A stretch of DNA of 29,549 bases from Welwitschia mirabilis (taxonomy: Eukaryota; Gnetophyta; Gnetopsida; Welwitschiales): the NCBI GenBank assembly GCA_051453625.1, contig JBOZIK010000001.1, forward strand, positions 219,026,677 through 219,056,225. The letters run 5' to 3'. Position 1 is the first letter of the stretch; each line of letters opens with the position of its first letter. This document shows positions 17,530 to 28,154 of the stretch, piece after piece. Below the pieces are notes generated by a model. It searched no databases and was not told the origin of the DNA. It saw only the letters and a list, made by a program, of their open reading frames with translations. Both the position numbers and the translations under genes were made by a program.

Positions 17530-20500
17530 ATGGAACCGACATCTCAAGAATTCGTTAAGAGTGATGATTTTACGTGGGATGATGAAACAAATGATGATGA
17601 TTTGAATTTAGATTCAAATGTTGAATTGGATAGGGAATGGGAAGCTAGACGTAACAATTTTTACACGGTATCCTTTTTCTCATGTTTTCAATTTCGCAAA
17701 TATTCTGCATAGAGTTTTCTAGAATCCTAGTTATTTAGTTCCTTTTCAGTAGCTTTGGAACTTTAACACAACATCAGGTCGGCTATAGAGAAGGCTTGTT
17801 AGCAGGGAAAGAGTCTTCTGCCCAAGCTGGCTTTAATGATGGGTTCAAACTTTCTATTTTACATGGATATGAATGGGGTGTAGTCCGGGGACTGACAAGG
17901 TATCTTTGCTCTTTACATTTGAACAGTGAGAAAAAATTAGTGAAGAAATATAGATGTCAACATATATTGTGTATTTGGAATGCCAATTAACACAATAACT
18001 AGTTTTGCACTGAATCAGAATTGTTTAGATTTTTGCAAGAAATGAGTAGATGTACTGTTTTCCATCTTATTTGAGCTCATTATATTAGAACACACTGTCT
18101 GCGTATTGTGATTAACCTTTCAGGAGGTAGACATAAATTAGTCCATCAGATAAAATGCTCTTAGAAAATGCAGTCTAGATTCATCTATCATTATGAATTC
18201 TCAGTCGTCCCAACTTGTCCAAATTTATTGAACTAGGAATCCGGGATTAAATCTTAAAGAATATTTTTGATCAATTTAGAATTTACCCTGGAGAAAACAA
18301 TTATTAACTGATCTCTTTGAGGTTAGTCCTATAAGGATCATAAACTGAATGATGTAAGACACTAGTTTGAAATGTGTTTCCAATTGTTATGTAAAGAGAA
18401 TATTTTTTGTAGTAGGAAGTTATGCTATTTCATATGTAAGCAATATTGGATTACGATGTGATTACATAACGAAAATCCTCTTAGTTGTAAACTAAATTCT
18501 GAAGGCGAAAAAAACAGTTGTTCTCTTATTTTTGATATATTATGTGTTTTTATTTGCTGACTTGAAACTAAGTTTTACATAATTGATTTTGGGTCATTTT
18601 TTTTGTTTTTTTAAATTCATTTTGTCAATACAAGACCAACCCAATATTGGTATTAGTCATTGCAGGCACCTGATGTTATCCTATGTGATAATGATCCCAT
18701 ATCAATGTCATTCAATTGTAGTTTTGCATATCATAAATGATTGGGAACACTATCAACATGCAAGCATGTTTCTTTCATGCTCTTGGTCCCTAGGTAATAT
18801 CTTATAGATTTTTCATTTTGGTCCATGGGCTTTTAATCAAATGCCCATATTCACCAATGAATAAATTTCATTGATCCTAGGAGACTTAGAATGTGTATGG
18901 TTAGACCATCTGAAACTAAAATATAGATCGACATGTTTTCGAATTCTTCTAGTTTGGATAATAGATGCGTTAGTTATGGTTTTTCTCACATTCTTATAGG
19001 TTTTGTTTCCCAAGATGCTAAGGGTTGCTAGTTTAACAATTTAATTTTTCTATGTGACGCGAGAGAGGGGAAATGCCATATCATATAATCTAAGGGTTGT
19101 TTTCTATATGATGTAGAGAAGCATATCCCAATAATTAATATATTCCCTAAAATATTGTATCCCTATGAGCACTTTATCTTCTCGACTACAAACCTAGATG
19201 TCCAAGGTAGAAGTATTAAGTGAAGGATAATAATAGTGGATGAGTAAATGTTTTCATGAATGTTTTTCATTCTAGCTTTATGTGGATCATAATAACAATA
19301 AAGAAACCATAACTGCATTACATAATGAAAACATTTAATAAACTTGTCAAGAAAAAAGGATTTAGGCAAAACAAGAGGAGAGTTTGTGAAGATGAAGTGC
19401 GTCGCTGCATAAACTTGCTTCAGAATATTACAATCCCACATAAGATGAGGAATAGAGTTATGCTTACAATGGTTAGGGCAAGTGATGAAGGAGAGTTCAA
19501 AAGAAATGGAGGATCTCTGAGGACTTTTAATTCAATGTGTAACTTTTGTAGAAAATGAAACTTATATTCCTGTCCATCTTTACTTTTGTTAATGTACCAT
19601 TTGATGTTAAGTTTCATAAAAATACTATTACCTAAAAGAAGAATAAATTGAGTTTTGGTTGTTTTAAAACAAGAGAGACATGTTCCATTCTTCCAACTGC
19701 AATAGTTGACGTAATAAAGATAGTTATGCTAATTTGAGAAAGAAAAATATTTGATGTTAGATTGAATTTTTGTAATAATTGTAGTATCAGTTGCACTTAG
19801 ATTGAATGTGGATCTAATGCTTTGAACTTGCACATTGTCTTCAATAGCATTCAAGTAGTTGGCAGTGGAAATCAGGCCTTTAGAAATGTAAGAGACATTT
19901 CATTTAGAAATTTTACCTTTGTACAAGCTCAGCAACACTGCAAGGCAAGATGCTACAGACCTTTATGAGACAAGGTATAGGGGATATATTTAATGAGATT
20001 CCTCACCTAAGTCCAATGAAGCGTCATAGTTGCTTCAGTTCATAAATGAAACAAAATCTTCCAAATTTCTTGGCCACGTTGGGCATGAACCACCTAAACA
20101 AGCTTTTCCTTGAACAATCTAGGAAATAAACTAGAGGTTGTTGGCAAACATTTCATGCGCCCTAGTAAGTAGCTCTAGTTCTGGAAGAAGAGTTCCAAAG
20201 GAAATTTGTTAGGTTCTACTTAATTCTACTTCCTAGCATAAGTGGAGGCTACACAAGGTAGGATGAAAGAAAAGAGATAGGAAGAGCTAAAAGGATATGC
20301 TTGACTCTTGTCGTAGGGATGCATAAGAGATTAAAGTGGTCATTGTAACCTAGGATAGTCCAATCCCTATATTGACGTTAGTGAGGAGGATGAGAGAGAC
20401 CTCTATGAATTATTTGAAATCTATGCAAATTTACCAAAGAATTGAATGTTGCACATTAATTTGGAATAAGAGAGTTGATATTAGTGGCATTATTATCCTC

Positions 20501-23500
20501 TTCAAACAGTAGTGAGAAGGTATTTTTGGATACTAATCGCAAATGAGATCTTTACAAGCTTTGGAAAGTGAAATGTCTCAAAAAACTTTTAAAAAAATTG
20601 TAGAAGAACCATGCTTGAGTCGAGATGTGTGTCTGAAAGCAATGTGAATAGAGAGATAAAAGACCAAAGGTCAACTATGCTAATTAGAACAATGCAATTA
20701 GATAGACTCTAAGTGTGATCCAACAATGGCAAGTTGGGTTGTAGAATCTTTAAGCAAAAGCTTTACATAGTTTTGTAGCAAGTTAGGACTGACAGTATTT
20801 TCCACATTGGTCAACCATGGAATAAGTCTTAGTAGAGACTATTGGTGGTGGTTTTTCTCAAGTTTTAAGTAGAATTTTTGCACTTGGAAAGACAAGAGAA
20901 CACCTCAACATGAAATGGAGAGAATTGCAAACTTTTGCATCTTACTCATTGAATATATGGAACGTGGAAAGAATGTGGAAAAGGCATTAAGCAATCAAAA
21001 CTAGCAAAGATGGAAAATTTATTAAAATTGCAGGTAGCAAGTTTGTCACCACTTTCTATCAGTAGGTGATAATCTGGCAAGGACTAAAGACTATCAAGAC
21101 TGAACTCATTGCTACTTACTATCTCTAGGCAATGGATCTAGTGATGAATGCAAACTATGAAACTTGAACTAACTCTAATTACCATTGCCAATAAGTGGTG
21201 ACTCCTTAATTGCTACTTATGTTGCCTCGCGACACAAGTAGCAATAGCAGAGTTATTTAACTACCATAGTTAATAAATTTGTTAATCCCTTGTCCTAAAT
21301 TGTAAAGAATTTTGGTTGTAACAGTTTTTGGACTTACATTGACAAAACCATTTTTTTATTACTTGGGTGAAGTGAAAACAACAACAGGTTTGAAGGAGGC
21401 CATTGGAGGGAGGTAGAACTAGTTCCTTTCCCCCATGTTGTCAATTGGGATGAGACCCTTCTATCCAACCTTTCAATAAAAATCATGTGCTAATTTATAC
21501 ATTAGCTTAATAAAGTCCTTTAGATGTTTTTCAAGTTGTAAATTTTGGTATATCTGTTGCTAGCATATTTCTATACCAATAATTCATGGTTGGAGACTGA
21601 TGAGGTGACAATTAACTAGAATAGGTTTAATAGTGTTTTGCATGATTACTAATAGGTGCATTATTGTTTATAATACTATTTCATTGATTTTGTAATAACA
21701 ATTCACATTTCCCTCTCTATGCCCCCCTCCTCTCACTCACTCACTCTCTATGCTCCCCTTCTCTTGTTCACTCGCTCACTCGCTCGCTTATTCACTTACT
21801 CACTCGCGAGCTAGTACAGCCATTAGACGGGAAGGCCTGAGACAACTGAGGGCCTGGGGACTGACGACACGCTCCTCCGCGTGATCACCCTATACCGCTG
21901 TCGTCGGCTATCCTGTATATACACGTTAAGGGTAGGACTATGTATGTATATAATCTGGTTTTTGGCCACCCACTACAATGATCTCTGCAGGTGAGATGGT
22001 CCAGACTGCTGGTAAAGTGAAAGGAACACTGTGTGGAGTTCGCTTGATACATAAAGATACATGCGTTAAGCTTTATGAGTGAGGATCCCGTGTACTGTGG
22101 GCTGGGTCGGGTGGATAAAGTCCTACGTAAGGGGTGTTGCAGCAAGGGGTGGATTGCTGTACGTCTCGCTCACTCGCTTGCTCACTCCCTCACTTCCTCG
22201 CTCACTCACTCGCTTGCTCACTTACTCCCTCCCTTACTCGCTCACCCCCTCACTTGCTCGCGTTGACATTGTTTCTGCCATGCTTTTTCTGTTTTTGTGT
22301 TATATTGCCTTTTGGGCAGTTTCATAAGTGGTTCTGAGATTCATACCCATGGTAATTAGACACATAATTGTATGTGTTGAATGCAACTGTAGTTTTGTAA
22401 TCGTATTCCTTTGATGATGTTTGTTTTACCTAGGTTTCAAATTTTCATGTGAAATACAAAAAGATAGTTTTTATCCATTGAGCTCTTATTGCCACTCAAA
22501 TTCTCATATATAGTACTTATTACTGCTTTAGTACTGACTGGTTGAAACTTATTTGCATCTTTGTTCTATAATTCTTGTTTCCCATTACATCTTATGTTGT
22601 AGCTTTACTGGGAATTATGTTTGTATTCAAAAAATTGTAACCCAGAGAACGTGGTGTCTCTCCGTGACTATATAGTTCAAATACAGAAACTAAGTTCATG
22701 ATCACTAATAGCGGTTCCTGTGTGGCCACCAAACAAAAATACAATTGAATTGGAAAGCATACAAACACCAACAGAAGTGCGTTTGATATATCGGGAGTCT
22801 AGTTTAAGCAACATCTAACAAGAATAGGAGATAATGTAATCAAAAGTGAAATGCCAACAAAAACCAATGTCTAAGAATCTTGTTGAATATAATAAAAGCT
22901 GGTAACCTATGTAAAGAGATATGATGCAAATATACAGAAATAGCAGCTAAATAACAAGAAGTTAGGTGAGAATGTAATAACAAAGCATCCAACGTGTATG
23001 GTATATTAAATTATAACTCTAGTGTTGAATAGAGAGTAGAGTGACAAATGTGTTCCTGGTAGACAATGTATATTTCCTTCACACTGTTCTTATGCCTTCC
23101 ATTCCACATAAAACCATTTGGAAGCAACGTACAATGATGTACAAGTCTGTTAGATGATCTAATCTGTGTTGCTTGCATTCACATGCATACAATAGTCCAC
23201 TGTCAGGAGATGATGCTCAGTGAATTGACAGTCCGTTAGATGGTTCAATGTATATTGGTTGCATTCGCATACATACAGTGGGCCGCTGTCAGGACAATAT
23301 AGTCACTAAATTGGCAATTTGCTGTCAAATGCAAGGAAATATGTGACAACTAGGTAAGGTGCAAAACGTGCCCTAATAATATCATAGAGTCTGTACCAGA
23401 AATGACATTTTGCCAATTAAACATAGGTTGCAGTGCTGAACTATAAGTTTCATTGCCATTATGGTGGGGCTTCACAGTTTTGGGAAAGTTATTTGAATTT

Positions 23501-24403
23501 CATGTATTTAGTCACTTCTGTAAGTAGCAATTCTGAAGATTTATGGAAACTTTGTTATTTCATTTCTGAAACTAAGTGCCTTGCATCAGTTAATGAGAGG
23601 GGTTGAATAAGTCGAATAGCCTTATTCAAATTTTGTTTCCTTTCCAAATGTTTTCCCCTCCTCTTGGTTGAATGTCTACAATGTACATGCCACTTGAGAA
23701 TCTTGTAGTGCTTTCAGGCAACCAACCACATGCATTCATGATTACAACATTTGCATGTGTGATTGTGCATATTCACTTTCGGAATCTGCTTCATTTGAAA
23801 CTTTATTCAAATCTGTTTATCTTTATCTGATTTGATACAATATGAGAATCATAAAATCCTAAAATTGGATTTCAATTTTGATGTTCTAAAGTGCTTTTGC
23901 CTCGCTTCCGGAGCAACTGAAAAACAAATTGCTGGAGAGTGATGTTAGAACCAGAGTTGAAACTCTTTATGGAAAAGTGAGTTCAATTACAGGAATTGAT
24001 GCACAAAAATATTTCTATGAAGATGTTTTAAGTGGGAGAGTGGGAACTAAATTAACTAATGTCAACGAATACGGTCAAATGAGACCCTCATCAGGAGCTT
24101 TTGATTCGGACATTCAGGTTGTTTCATTGGTTTTCAAAGTTCTTGCAGACTTTCGTTTATATGGTTTCTTCCTATCTCCATTTTGGCTAAGAAGAAACAT
24201 GTTTGCAATTTCATGGGCAGGTAAGTGGTGAGGGGAGACCACTGAGGTCGCATGTCAAAAAGCACTCTGCTTCTTCCTCAGAAACAAGTAACACGAATGA
24301 ACTTACAGAATTACATACACAACTTATCTCACGCCTTGAAGATACTTGTTTGAATCCTATTTCTCAGGGTTGTGATTTGAAGGGTCATAAATTGCAGCTG
24401 TAA
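17530..24403 (+). CDS. YAE1: Yae1-domain protein (Fe-S maturation adaptor), four exons
   Basis: Join 17530-17667, 17778-17899, 23892-24117, 24221-24403; all introns GT-AG, frame kept, 222 residues. Residues 1-46 are acidic, ending DREWEARRNNFYT. Residues 47-86 form the deca-GX3 helix, with Gly at 48, 52, 56, 64, 68, 76, 80 and 84, every fourth position, in VGYREGLLAGKESSAQAGF and WGVVRGLTS. Then come FASLPEQLKNKLLES, a region of mixed charge and a Ser-rich C-terminus. The domain and the flanking (R/W)-x-x-R-x-x-x-F and LP-x-x-L motifs match plant Yae1-like proteins. In yeast, Yae1-Lto1 links Rli1/ABCE1 to the cytosolic Fe-S targeting complex; this role is assumed by homology. The ATG at 17530 opens exon 1 with no in-frame upstream extension needed. 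The second splice rebuilds codon 87 (AG|T, Ser). Intron 2 is about 6 kb and repeat-filled. The exons are free of stops, so the gene looks intact. Confidence 0.88.
19160..19740 (-). pseudogene. LINE ORF2 C-terminal fragment inside YAE1 intron 2
   Basis: The minus strand near 19480-19400 reads CPNHCKHNSIPHLMWDC, then NILKQVYAATHFIF. This resembles the zf-RVT zinc finger of plant LINEs (Cys pair, then H-L-x-x-x-C), and is followed by HKARMKNIHENIY, like the W-K-A-R-N-x-x-x-x-E-N-I tail. An adjoining open stretch upstream (MKLNIKWYINKSKDGQEYK) needs a frameshift near 19480. Only the C-terminal end is recognisable. It is antisense to YAE1 and confined to the intron. Confidence 0.4.
21210..21244. 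repeat. Short foldback (12 of 13 bp stem, 9-base loop)
   Basis: TTGCTACTTATGT (21210-21222) pairs with ACACAAGTAGCAA (21232-21244) with one mismatch, around the loop TGCCTCGCG. A direct copy of TTGCTACTTA occurs about 100 bases upstream near 21109. It may be a remnant of a small inverted-repeat element or a stable hairpin in the YAE1 intron RNA. Confidence 0.5.
21731..21809 (+). repeat. Left imperfect (CTCA/CTCG)n array
   Basis: Repeated CTCA and CTCG tetranucleotides with interruptions (CTCTATGCTCCCC, TATTCACTTA), strongly C+T on the + strand. It ends at CACTCGCGAGC, where a GC-richer unique segment starts. Confidence 0.8.
21810..22164. other. GC-rich unique island between the two tetranucleotide arrays
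   Basis: About 355 bases, clearly GC- and CpG-richer than the surrounding intron (for example GACGACACGCTCCTCCGCGTG and GGGCTGGGTCGGGTGG). There is no coding signature on either strand and no tRNA-type box. Its sharp composition and symmetric flanking by same-orientation arrays suggest a discrete inserted unit or a repeat-family monomer. The nature is unknown. Confidence 0.5.
22165..22262 (+). repeat. Right imperfect (CTCA/CTCG)n array
   Basis: A second run of CTCA/CTCG/CTTG units in the same orientation as the left array, ending CTTGCTCGCG. Its phantom translations (SLAHSL-type repeats) are artefacts of the tetranucleotide. Confidence 0.85.
23141..23313. repeat. Tandem duplication, two diverged copies of about 86 bp
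   Basis: Copy 1 (23141-23227) and copy 2 (23228-23313) both read ACA(A)GTC(T/C)GTTAGATG, continue TTGCATTC(A/G)CAT(G/A)CATACA, then (C/G)C(A/G)CTGTCAGGA, and end near T(G/A)AATTG. Differences are mostly transitions, at roughly three-quarters identity by eye. It lies in YAE1 intron 2, about 580 bases before exon 3. Confidence 0.7.
24118..24231 (+). promoter_or_regulatory. YAE1 intron 3 with read-through frame and overlapping acceptor/donor
   Basis: Intron 3 is 24118-24220 (103 bases) with a weak donor CAG|GTTGTT. Its acceptor is GGGCAG, immediately followed by GTAAGT, so CAG|GTAAGT is also a perfect 5' splice site. If the intron is retained, the frame stays open for 37 more codons, ending at TGA 24229-24231. 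The alternative C-terminus is hydrophobic (VVSLVFKVLADF, YGFFLSPFWL). A retained-intron isoform of about 199 residues would replace the Ser-rich tail. Confidence 0.5.
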
Positions 24404-26238
24404 ATTTATTGTTTCTGCTACTGAAGCAATCAGATGACATCATGTACAAAGTATTATGCTTCTTGGCATTGTAATTGCCAAGTTTGAAGCATTTTCAAGA
24501 AATTGGACATGCTGCTGACTGAATGTTACCTTTGTAGGAAACATTTTTGTTGCTGAACTCTGAACTACTGAGACAGCATTGCTAGGTCTTGAATTAAACA
24601 TGTTTTAAAGCACCTTTGGCTCACTTCTGGAGCAAGTGTCTGCTAGTTGTTTGATGAGTAGACTCCTTTATGTTCACTAACCTTAGCTTACAAATTTAAA
24701 ATATCTTTTTGACTAATTAGACATAGTTAAACAAGATGTTGTCATTTTCTCTAAATTCAGAGCTTGGCACACAAGTTCCTTAGTATGCTTTCTATTTGTG
24801 CGTTTGTTTTGATACCGTGAAACCAAAAGCACAGCTTTGTTTCTTTTCCTTCTTGTTGTGGATGTACTTTAAACTATAGTAACCTTATAGCTTTCAGGGT
24901 CGATGCATTACGTTTTTCATTATTGATGCGGCTTCTTTATTCAAAAGCGTATTTGTTTAGTTGTTTTCTATTATAGATCATAGTTTTCCAAATCTGTGAT
25001 TGATTGCATAGATGTGTAATTAATTGTAGGTCCATTTCGAATCTGGTTTGAATCGGGATGGGATTGAGTTTTTCTTAAATCAGATTTGTGCATGATTTAT
25101 CACAATTAACTGGTCATTAACTGCTACGCATGTGTGATTAATTGCACATGGAAAATAGGAAAACAATATAAAATTGAACAAACCATTAAAAAAACAGAAA
25201 AAAGGATAAAAATGAATACCCATCCTTGTGGTTTTGGTTAATGAGAAATTAGAATGATGGTTTATTCAATTTATGTCCTTGTGAAAAAGGATATTTGATT
25301 TTCTAATATTTTATCCTATGTTAATTATGCAATTGAATATGTTTAGATTTGATTATTGTCTACTATATAAGTTGAAAGTTAAAACACGTTAAGATTATTC
25401 CAATAACACATTTATATTGAATTCATTGTAAGTATGTAAATGGACTAAAATATGTAGAAACAGATTAGTATGTTAAAATAATATTGTCAAAATACAAAGG
25501 AGCCATGCTTTTGGACATGTTCATAACAATGTATATCTTGTTTTCTATATCCCAGAAGAATTACTGCCATAAAAAAAATTATTGCCTTTTTTTGGTAATT
25601 TTACAAGGATTTACTGAGTTCTTGTCGACTTTTAGCTGATTCACCCAGTGTGGGTGATCTAGAAATTTGCAGATCTGCCAATTTAAATCTATGTTGTAAT
25701 CTATGTTTTAGATTACATTAAGCTTCAATATCTTTACTTTCTGTAATTCACATTATAAATAATGTTTTTGCTTTTTACTACTGTATTTAAGCAATTCATA
25801 AGGATGCTTCCTAGCTTGGATTCCTAAACTAAACTTACGTATAAAATGTGGTCCTTGGACCCTTGAAAGTCAGGATAAAAAATTTGTCTATGAATACGAT
25901 TAACATGGTTTATTACCCTTTGTCTCTATGTCATCTTTTATATGTTAAGGTATATGATCAGATGGATTCAAGGATCGCTGCTATTATATTAATTCTCCAT
26001 TTTCTTATGTTAGGTGGTAAAAATAATAGCTATGGATGCCACATAGTGATGAAAAAGTTGGCAAATCGATGTTGGTCTCAGAAAGTCATCTCAAGAAAAC
26101 ATCTTTTCATTGAGTTGTCAAAATGTTGACAGTAGTTGAATTTTTGACAAAGAAACTGGGGCTTATTTCAAATTGACAATCATACAAATACACTAATTTA
26201 TGACAAGCTTCACATGAAGACATTCAAAATGAATGGAT
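24404..26238. other. YAE1 3' flank and intergenic DNA
   Basis: It begins with the YAE1 3' untranslated region. No canonical AATAAA is close to the stop, so the polyadenylation site cannot be placed. The remainder is AT-rich and lacks recognisable coding or repeat families. Confidence 0.4.
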
Positions 26239-26602
26239 TGTTAAGAATAGTAGCAAAAATAGTAGAAACGAAAAGCAAAACAACACACAGGAATTTACGT
26301 GGAAACCCCAATGTGGGGAAAAAAACACAGAAGCAATGCAGAGGTCTCTTAAGACTTCGAGAAAGAGTCCAAGGACACAAGCTGTCCTCAATAGCCAGAG
26401 TGTTCAAAACACCATAGTCCTCCTTCAAAACCCCTCCCCTTAAACAGGCTCACTTTAGGTTAGAAAACCTAATTTTACATTGACTTTATAAACAACCCCC
26501 TTTCACTTTATAATATAAAAAGAGAAATACACTTCACAAACAAAGTGCTACAACAAGGGATAAATAGAAGATACAAAAGAGGATTTGACTTCAAATCCAA
26601 CA
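26239..26602 (-). repeat. 3' LTR of the Ty1/copia element
   Basis: On the minus strand it starts TGTTGGATTTGAAGTC at 26602, directly after the polypurine tract, and ends ATTCTTAACA at 26239 (TGTT…AACA termini, 364 bases). It contains the sequence TGGGGTTTCCACGTAAATTC, a stretch commonly seen in plant copia LTRs. The terminal GGATTTGACTTCAAATCC is itself palindromic. The outer boundary is less sure than the inner one, since the partner LTR is outside the window. Confidence 0.6.
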
Positions 26603-26620
26603 ATTCTACCCCTTGAAGAC
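26603..26620 (-). promoter_or_regulatory. Polypurine tract
   Basis: The minus strand reads TCTTCAAGGGGTAGAATT and abuts the LTR start. This is the RNase H-resistant primer for plus-strand synthesis; it fixes the LTR edge at 26602. Confidence 0.6.
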
Positions 26621-26688
26621 AAATCTAACCAGCTTCCAACAATCAAAAGAGATGCATTACTTCAAAGTGTTCCTTTGCTGCTCATTGC

Positions 26689-27298
26689 TCAAGTTATGGC
26701 AATTCCAAGCTTTCCTTTATAGAGGTTATGCTTCTCCACTGCCACCATCTTTGTAAGAGAATCAACAACATTAAACTTTGTATGAACCTTTTGAATGTTA
26801 ACTAACCCACATTCAACAATTTCTCTTACAAAATTAAATATGATATCAATGTGTTTTGTCCTAGCATGAAAGGCTGAATTCTGAGCAAGATTTACAGCAC
26901 TTTGACTGTCACGAAACACAAAATATTTGCCTTGTTTTAAATGAAGGGAAGCAAGAAACGTGTGCAACCAACTCATCTCCTTGCAAGCTTCTGTGAGCAT
27001 CACATATTCTGCTTCATTGGTGGACAAAGTCTTTAAAGGTTGCAACCGAGAGCGTGAATGCATAACCAGTAGAAGAACGTCTATTATCTGAGTCTGTTGC
27101 AAACTTTGCATCCACAAATCCTTGAATGGATAATTCACCATTCCCAAAGCATAAGCAATCCTTTTGTGTCACCTTCAAATATATGAGAATCCACTTAACA
27201 ACAAGCTAATGGTTCCAACCATAGTTTGTCATAAATTTGCTGACCACTTCTACAACATAAGCAATATTAGGACGAGTACATACCATTGCATACATGAG
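26689..27298 (-). pseudogene. Copia RT C-terminal end plus RNase H, downstream copy
   Basis: Next to the gap the minus strand reads LMYAMVCTRPNIAYVV and VSKFMTNYGWNH (end of the RT domain). It then reads RNase H motifs: LSTNEAEYVMLTEACKEMSW, DSQSAVNLAQNSAFHARTKH and IDIIFNFVREIVECG, and the C-terminus NVVDSLTKMVAVEKHN. E-A-E-Y, D-S-Q-S-A and the H-A-R-T-K-H-I-D region are the catalytic and conserved parts of copia RNase H, which removes template RNA. At least one frameshift near 27150-27030 separates the two parts. The segment is a near-duplicate of 27958-28391. Confidence 0.85.
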
Positions 27299-27957
27299 NN
27301 NNNNNNNNNNNNNNNNNNNNNNNNNNNNNNNNNNNNNNNNNNNNNNNNNNNNNNNNNNNNNNNNNNNNNNNNNNNNNNNNNNNNNNNNNNNNNNNNNNNN
27401 NNNNNNNNNNNNNNNNNNNNNNNNNNNNNNNNNNNNNNNNNNNNNNNNNNNNNNNNNNNNNNNNNNNNNNNNNNNNNNNNNNNNNNNNNNNNNNNNNNNN
27501 NNNNNNNNNNNNNNNNNNNNNNNNNNNNNNNNNNNNNNNNNNNNNNNNNNNNNNNNNNNNNNNNNNNNNNNNNNNNNNNNNNNNNNNNNNNNNNNNNNNN
27601 NNNNNNNNNNNNNNNNNNNNNNNNNNNNNNNNNNNNNNNNNNNNNNNNNNNNNNNNNNNNNNNNNNNNNNNNNNNNNNNNNNNNNNNNNNNNNNNNNNNN
27701 NNNNNNNNNNNNNNNNNNNNNNNNNNNNNNNNNNNNNNNNNNNNNNNNNNNNNNNNNNNNNNNNNNNNNNNNNNNNNNNNNNNNNNNNNNNNNNNNNNNN
27801 NNNNNNNNNNNNNNNNNNNNNNNNNNNNNNNNNNNNNNNNNNNNNNNNNNNNNNNNNNNNNNNNNNNNNNNNNNNNNNNNNNNNNNNNNNNNNNNNNNNN
27901 NNNNNNNNNNNNNNNNNNNNNNNNNNNNNNNNNNNNNNNNNNNNNNNNNNNNNNNNN
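27299..27957. other. Assembly gap (659 N)
   Basis: It lies between the two similar copies of the copia RT/RNase H segment, a place where assemblers often fail. Confidence 0.99.
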
Positions 27958-28154
27958 GCAAGATGTATTGCACTTTGACTATCACAAAACACAAAATATT
28001 TGCCTTGTTTTAAACCAAAGGAAGCAAGAAACCTATGCAACCAAATCATCTACTTGCAAGCTTCTATAAGTGCTACATATTCAGTGGTGGACAAAGTCAC
28101 TAATAGTTGCAACTGAGACAACCAACTAATGGTGATCCCTGCAAGCATGAATGC
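27958..28154 (-). pseudogene. Copia RNase H, upstream copy (cut by gap)
   Basis: The minus strand carries a decayed STxEAEY-like region followed by MIWLHRFLASFGLKQGKYFV and FCDSQSAIHL, where the N run begins. It aligns with 26889-27100 of the downstream copy at high identity by eye. Relative to that copy it has about 45 extra bases (near 28095-28145) rich in Asn/Leu-type codons. The conserved D-S-Q-S-A is present; the H-x-R-T-K-H part is lost in the gap. Confidence 0.75.

Larger units (their letters stand above)
17900..23891 (+). other. YAE1 intron 2 (5,992 bases) with embedded repeats
   Basis: The donor is AG|GTATCT and the acceptor TTCTAAAG|TGC, joining T86 to the split Ser87 codon. The acceptor has a weak pyrimidine tract. 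The first 1.2 kb (to about 19160) and 22263-23140 show nothing recognisable. A minus-strand LINE scrap, a foldback, a GC-rich island with CTCA arrays and an 86-bp tandem duplication are listed separately. The interval 19740-21200 has the look of further decayed element sequence, but I could not assign it. Confidence 0.7.

Noticed and set aside
19870-20560. Minus-strand fragments such as RDWTILGYNDHFNLL and ALPISFLSSY, as a possible transposon ORF
   Set aside because: Interrupted in all frames and no family signature could be identified by eye; left as unassigned intron sequence.
22075-22337. Overlapping open frames rich in SLAHSL/SLTRLL repeats
   Set aside because: They are translations of the CTCA/CTCG tetranucleotide array and are present in all three frames.
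25848-26129. 93-residue open frame downstream of YAE1
   Set aside because: No recognisable motif, no splice or promoter context, AT-rich and of a length expected by chance.
26210-26428. Open frames on both strands within the copia LTR
   Set aside because: They lie in non-coding LTR sequence; composition and conserved LTR words explain the open stretch.
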